Positions 61,092-64,000 of a stretch of 64,000 nucleotides of DNA are shown piece after piece. The DNA lies in contig NZ_JAUKFY010000003.1 of assembly GCF_030489605.1 (NCBI RefSeq), positions 248,001 to 312,000 of the forward strand, read 5' to 3'. Both the position numbers and the translations under genes were made by a program. The DNA is from Brevibacillus laterosporus. Its GTDB lineage: Bacteria > Bacillota > Bacilli > Brevibacillales > Brevibacillaceae. Under the pieces are notes generated by a model that was given only the letters and a program-made list of their open reading frames with translations, was not told where the DNA came from and did no database searches. Every line of letters starts with the position of its first letter. Positions within the stretch are counted from its first letter, which is position 1.

Positions 61092-63593
61092 CTATTTAGC
61101 TGGGACAGACGATATGCTCACCGGCTTAACTTTTGGCTGTAATAGCATATAGATTGGTGTATTGTCTATTGATTCAGCCTGTCCCTTTTCCACAAATATC
61201 GGTGTAACATCCTCCGCTTCACCAGCAACAGGTGTCGTTACTGTAGCAGGCAGGGTCGCCGGAATAGAAACCTGACTTTTAGAATAGAGCATTACTCCTC
61301 CAACTGAACCTACCGTAAGCATCACGAGCAACCCGATCGCAGCCATGCCCTTGTTTTGGCGAAAGAATCTCGATACGGCATTTGACGACTCGTTCTCTGC
61401 CTCATGCAATATTTCTCTAAATTCCGGGTTACGAATAGCGTACCAACGTTTTCGCCATTCTTTATCCCGTAGTCTTTTAGCGTGATCATGCAGTAGATAT
61501 TGCTTCAAGACGTGACGATAAGATGAGACAAGCTTTCTATCTATCAGAAACATTCGTTGCTTTACTGACCACTGAATGAACAGATAGGCAGTCTCTTCTC
61601 CTCCATGCTGCTCTACAAAAGTAAGCATACTGTCAAAATCAAACGCGGTATGGGAATTCTGAGAATCGCCACGATAAAAAATAAGCGCTATCTTTTGGAA
61701 ACTGCCTTCGACTAATGGGCTGCCTACCAGCTTTCGAATCAGCTTCTGCTGTATTTGGATGTCAGCCGCGTCCCAATTCCGATAAAATTCTTCGGGCAAA
61801 GGCGTTCCCGTCTCTGTTTCTAGAGAAAAAACGTTCATTAGTAGTTCCAGCTTATATTCACTCTGTGAATCTAGTGCTGTGAAAAAGCTTTGCGGTTTAT
61901 GCTCAAACAAAGAGACAATCCTTTTAACATCCTCCTTGGATAAGACCTCCAAAGAAAGATGCTTCAGTAAACATTTGTCTAGCTCTTCTAACAATCTGCT
62001 CGCATAGCTGTGACCGACTCCCCACTTACCCAACGCTTGATGAACCGACAATGCCGCTTCTACCTTTCGTTTCTCTTCTTGAAATAAGCTAAGCAATTTT
62101 TGCTCCGTACTATTGATGAAAAAAGGATTCTGCAGAGCTTGGGAAGCATGAACAGCCCAAAAGCTCATTTCCTTGACTGCATCGTCTAGTTTGTGGCAGT
62201 TCGCTAAGCGTTGAGCTACATATTCCTCAAATAAAGGCTTCACTACCTTTTCATAGCTCAAAATGGTATTCATCATAAACGTAAACAATTCATGATTACC
62301 TGAGAGTTGCTTGTATACCTGCTCAACGTACTCTGTTTGCTGAGAGCTTTTCCCTTTCAGAAGAACATCCATCAGGTACATCGCGATCTCTTTGCGGTTA
62401 TCTTGATTCTCAACAACGTTATACGCTTCACAGATCAAGGTAATCAGTTCGGCGGCAGGCAGGCTCTTGGATGTAACCGCCGTTTTTTCCGCTCCAAACA
62501 AAAGTCTAAACAACGCAAATAATCTCTTTTTGTTTATCAAGCGTTCATTACGAAGGTACTGTAGGAGTACCTGCCATACCGCCGCTTTATTTCGCTCATA
62601 GACGTTCAGTTTACCTGTTTCTATCAAAAACAGCGTGCACAATTCATAATACGTGGCAATGCTCAAGCCCTTAGCAGGATTCTCTCCTGAAAGAATTTCG
62701 TCAGCGAACTCGTAAAACGACTTGAGCACAACTGCTTCATTCAAATTCGTCCACGCAAAGCTAAGATACTCGTGCTCACCTTGAATATCAGCATGAAGTA
62801 TCGATTTATTTGCGAAATCAAACAGAAAATCCTTATTCATATGTCCGTTACCAGACCTAATGCTACCCTTTTCAACAAAAATAACATGGAGATACTTTTT
62901 ACTTTCTGGTTCATTTGTATAGGTAAGGAATCCAAATTGTCTACGCATCTCATAAGGCAAGCAGCCATACAGAAGCTCTAATAATTGAGCAGCAGCTTCA
63001 GAGGTCTCACTGATATCAACATCTAAGCTAATAAATACCTTTTTCTTCGTTGATAGAGAGCTCATGGTAGCGAATAGAAGCTGTTTAAAGGCTTGCTCAT
63101 CAATCCCTAACCGAGCTAGAATCTGCTTTTTATCACCAGTGCTGCGACTCTGATATGGTAAATCCTCTAACTCAGGCAGCTCTTTCCCGTCTGTTTCCTC
63201 ATGATGATTTACAAAGGAACTAATGCCGAAAATTTTTGCTGGCGTTTTGCAAAATTCATCTCGTTGCACATTTGGGATCACATAATTATGGGTAAAAAAT
63301 GTGTTCCGCTGTCCTGTAAAGTCTGCTCCTACATAAACGCTTTTCCCAATGACCATCTCGCCTGATTCAGCGCGAAAACAGAAAAGTGCCTCTGGATACT
63401 TCTCTACCTGTGTTTCTCCCTTTTCCTGCAGCTCTTTAGGAGCGTTATAGACACAAAACGGATGAAGCGTCTTCTTGATAAATGAATTGTCCAGAGAAGC
63501 AGATTTAGAGACGGTGTCGTATCCTTCGTTTGAGCGGAAAATCCCTTGCCGCCCTCGCGTATAGTACTGCTGTTGAATATGCTGCCGTCCCAC
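61092..63593 (-). CDS. GAP1-like (GTPase-associated protein 1) membrane-anchored protein
   Basis: An 833-residue protein whose N-terminal region (about 1-250) fits the GAP1-N family, from QQQYYTRGRQGIFRSNEGYD to GQRNTFFTHNYVIP. A long helical middle part (about 260-700) follows. Near the C terminus one membrane segment (about 748-769) precedes a 60-residue outer tail rich in Thr, Pro and Val. It starts with GTG overlapping the TAG of the upstream GTPase gene (TAGTG), with GGGAGGGAG before it, so the two are translationally coupled. As I recall, GAP1 proteins accompany predicted GTPases in NTPase-dependent conflict systems described by comparative genomics. A fold-level search is needed to confirm the family. 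Confidence 0.6.
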   Translation of the reverse strand: MGRQHIQQQYYTRGRQGIFRSNEGYDTVSKSASLDNSFIKKTLHPFCVYNAPKELQEKGETQVEKYPEALFCFRAESGEMVIGKSVYVGADFTGQRNTFFTHNYVIPNVQRDEFCKTPAKIFGISSFVNHHEETDGKELPELEDLPYQSRSTGDKKQILARLGIDEQAFKQLLFATMSSLSTKKKVFISLDVDISETSEAAAQLLELLYGCLPYEMRRQFGFLTYTNEPESKKYLHVIFVEKGSIRSGNGHMNKDFLFDFANKSILHADIQGEHEYLSFAWTNLNEAVVLKSFYEFADEILSGENPAKGLSIATYYELCTLFLIETGKLNVYERNKAAVWQVLLQYLRNERLINKKRLFALFRLLFGAEKTAVTSKSLPAAELITLICEAYNVVENQDNRKEIAMYLMDVLLKGKSSQQTEYVEQVYKQLSGNHELFTFMMNTILSYEKVVKPLFEEYVAQRLANCHKLDDAVKEMSFWAVHASQALQNPFFINSTEQKLLSLFQEEKRKVEAALSVHQALGKWGVGHSYASRLLEELDKCLLKHLSLEVLSKEDVKRIVSLFEHKPQSFFTALDSQSEYKLELLMNVFSLETETGTPLPEEFYRNWDAADIQIQQKLIRKLVGSPLVEGSFQKIALIFYRGDSQNSHTAFDFDSMLTFVEQHGGEETAYLFIQWSVKQRMFLIDRKLVSSYRHVLKQYLLHDHAKRLRDKEWRKRWYAIRNPEFREILHEAENESSNAVSRFFRQNKGMAAIGLLVMLTVGSVGGVMLYSKSQVSIPATLPATVTTPVAGEAEDVTPIFVEKGQAESIDNTPIYMLLQPKVKPVSISSVPAK

Positions 63594-64000
63594 TATTGCT
63601 CCCTCCCATCAATATAATCCAATTGATGTAACAGCCAAATAAATGGTTCATCTACGCGAACAGGCGTCACTACGCCAGTCACCTTTTGGTTAACCGGGTT
63701 ACTTCCGAGTGCAGATACAGCAAAATAAGCCGTATTTGTAAAATAAACCTCCAGTGCATCCTTAAAAGGTCGATCAACTTTTTCAATGAAGCGCCTTATC
63801 TCTCCATTGATATTTTCGAACTCACTTGTGTTCAGATACTGTTTATGAACGAAATTTCGAAATACATTGCTGTTTGATTTAATATACTCACTATCGTCTT
63901 CCTTCAGCATGTGTAGCATATCGCTTTTAGTCAGTACAACAGCAGTCGGTATATTGGTTTTGCTGTGCTCCTCATATCCGATGAAATTCTCAAATAGGGT
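63593..64000 (-). CDS. Partial GTPase-like gene, C-terminal 135 residues
   Basis: The frame is open to the right edge of the window, so only the C-terminal part is present. It contains VVLTKSDML near the start, which fits the G4 (N/T)KxD motif of a TRAFAC-type GTPase. A helical stretch and a domain ending VTPVRVDEPFIWLLHQLDYI follow. Walker A and switch motifs would lie outside the window. It is directly upstream of, and coupled to, the GAP1-like gene, which supports a paired function. Confidence 0.6.
   Translation of the reverse strand, partial: TLFENFIGYEEHSKTNIPTAVVLTKSDMLHMLKEDDSEYIKSNSNVFRNFVHKQYLNTSEFENINGEIRRFIEKVDRPFKDALEVYFTNTAYFAVSALGSNPVNQKVTGVVTPVRVDEPFIWLLHQLDYIDGREQ

Overview
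The window looks like a chromosomal segment of a low-to-mid GC Gram-positive endospore former of the Brevibacillus/Paenibacillus type. The reasons are strong AGGAGG-type ribosome binding sites, frequent TTG and GTG starts, intrinsic terminators with U-tracts, a qoxABCD quinol oxidase, GlnK/GlnL regulators, an ABC-F protein close to Bacillus YfmM and a Bacillus-type ManA. Genus is inferred from memory of protein families, not from a search. There is no rRNA, tRNA, CRISPR array, insertion sequence or prophage that I can see.

Layout. 0-8.5 kb: a YhgE/Pip membrane protein, a formamidase with its FmdB zinc-ribbon partner, a VanRS-like two-component pair and an ABC-F protein. 8.5-15 kb: a berberine-type FAD oxidase, a secreted 5'-nucleotidase with an SH3 tail, and RecQ. 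15-22.5 kb: a signalling group made of a receiver-PP2C phosphatase, a CheR methyltransferase, a large hybrid histidine kinase and a TPR glycosyltransferase. 23-29.5 kb: RluF-like pseudouridine synthase, TerC, a Bcr/CflA-type exporter with a clear promoter and operator, a DEAD-box helicase, a methyltransferase and a GNAT protein with a doubtful N terminus. 29.6-33.5 kb: a secreted YcdB/YcdC-like protein, an ECF sigma factor, and a membrane protein that joins a short cytoplasmic region to a close copy of that YcdB/YcdC-like domain. An ECF-type promoter precedes the set. 34-38 kb: qoxABCD with a candidate leader ORF and operator upstream. 39-45.4 kb: manA, then a five-gene operon (response regulator, kinase, unknown membrane-anchored protein, binding lipoprotein, organophosphate MFS transporter) that looks like a sensed sugar-phosphate uptake system. 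45.5-50.8 kb: GlnL, GlnK and the glutamine ABC transporter. 51-58.5 kb: a GH10-like surface hydrolase, a decayed siderophore-binding protein gene, a chemoreceptor, two methyltransferases (one fused to a MerR domain) and a SEC-C/HTH protein. 58.5-64 kb: fatty acid desaturase, an esterase, and a GAP1-like protein next to a GTPase gene that runs off the right edge.

The most interesting regions are: (1) the sigma/anti-sigma/secreted look-alike operon at 29.6-33.5 kb, with a relic of the same family at 16.2 kb; (2) the GAP1-GTPase pair at 61-64 kb, which resembles predicted NTPase-dependent conflict systems; (3) the regulated sugar-phosphate uptake operon at 40-45.4 kb; and (4) several small or broken genes that a standard length cut-off misses: a 32-codon ORF before qoxA, a frameshifted lipoprotein after qoxD, a broken fhuD-like gene and a frameshifted GNAT start.
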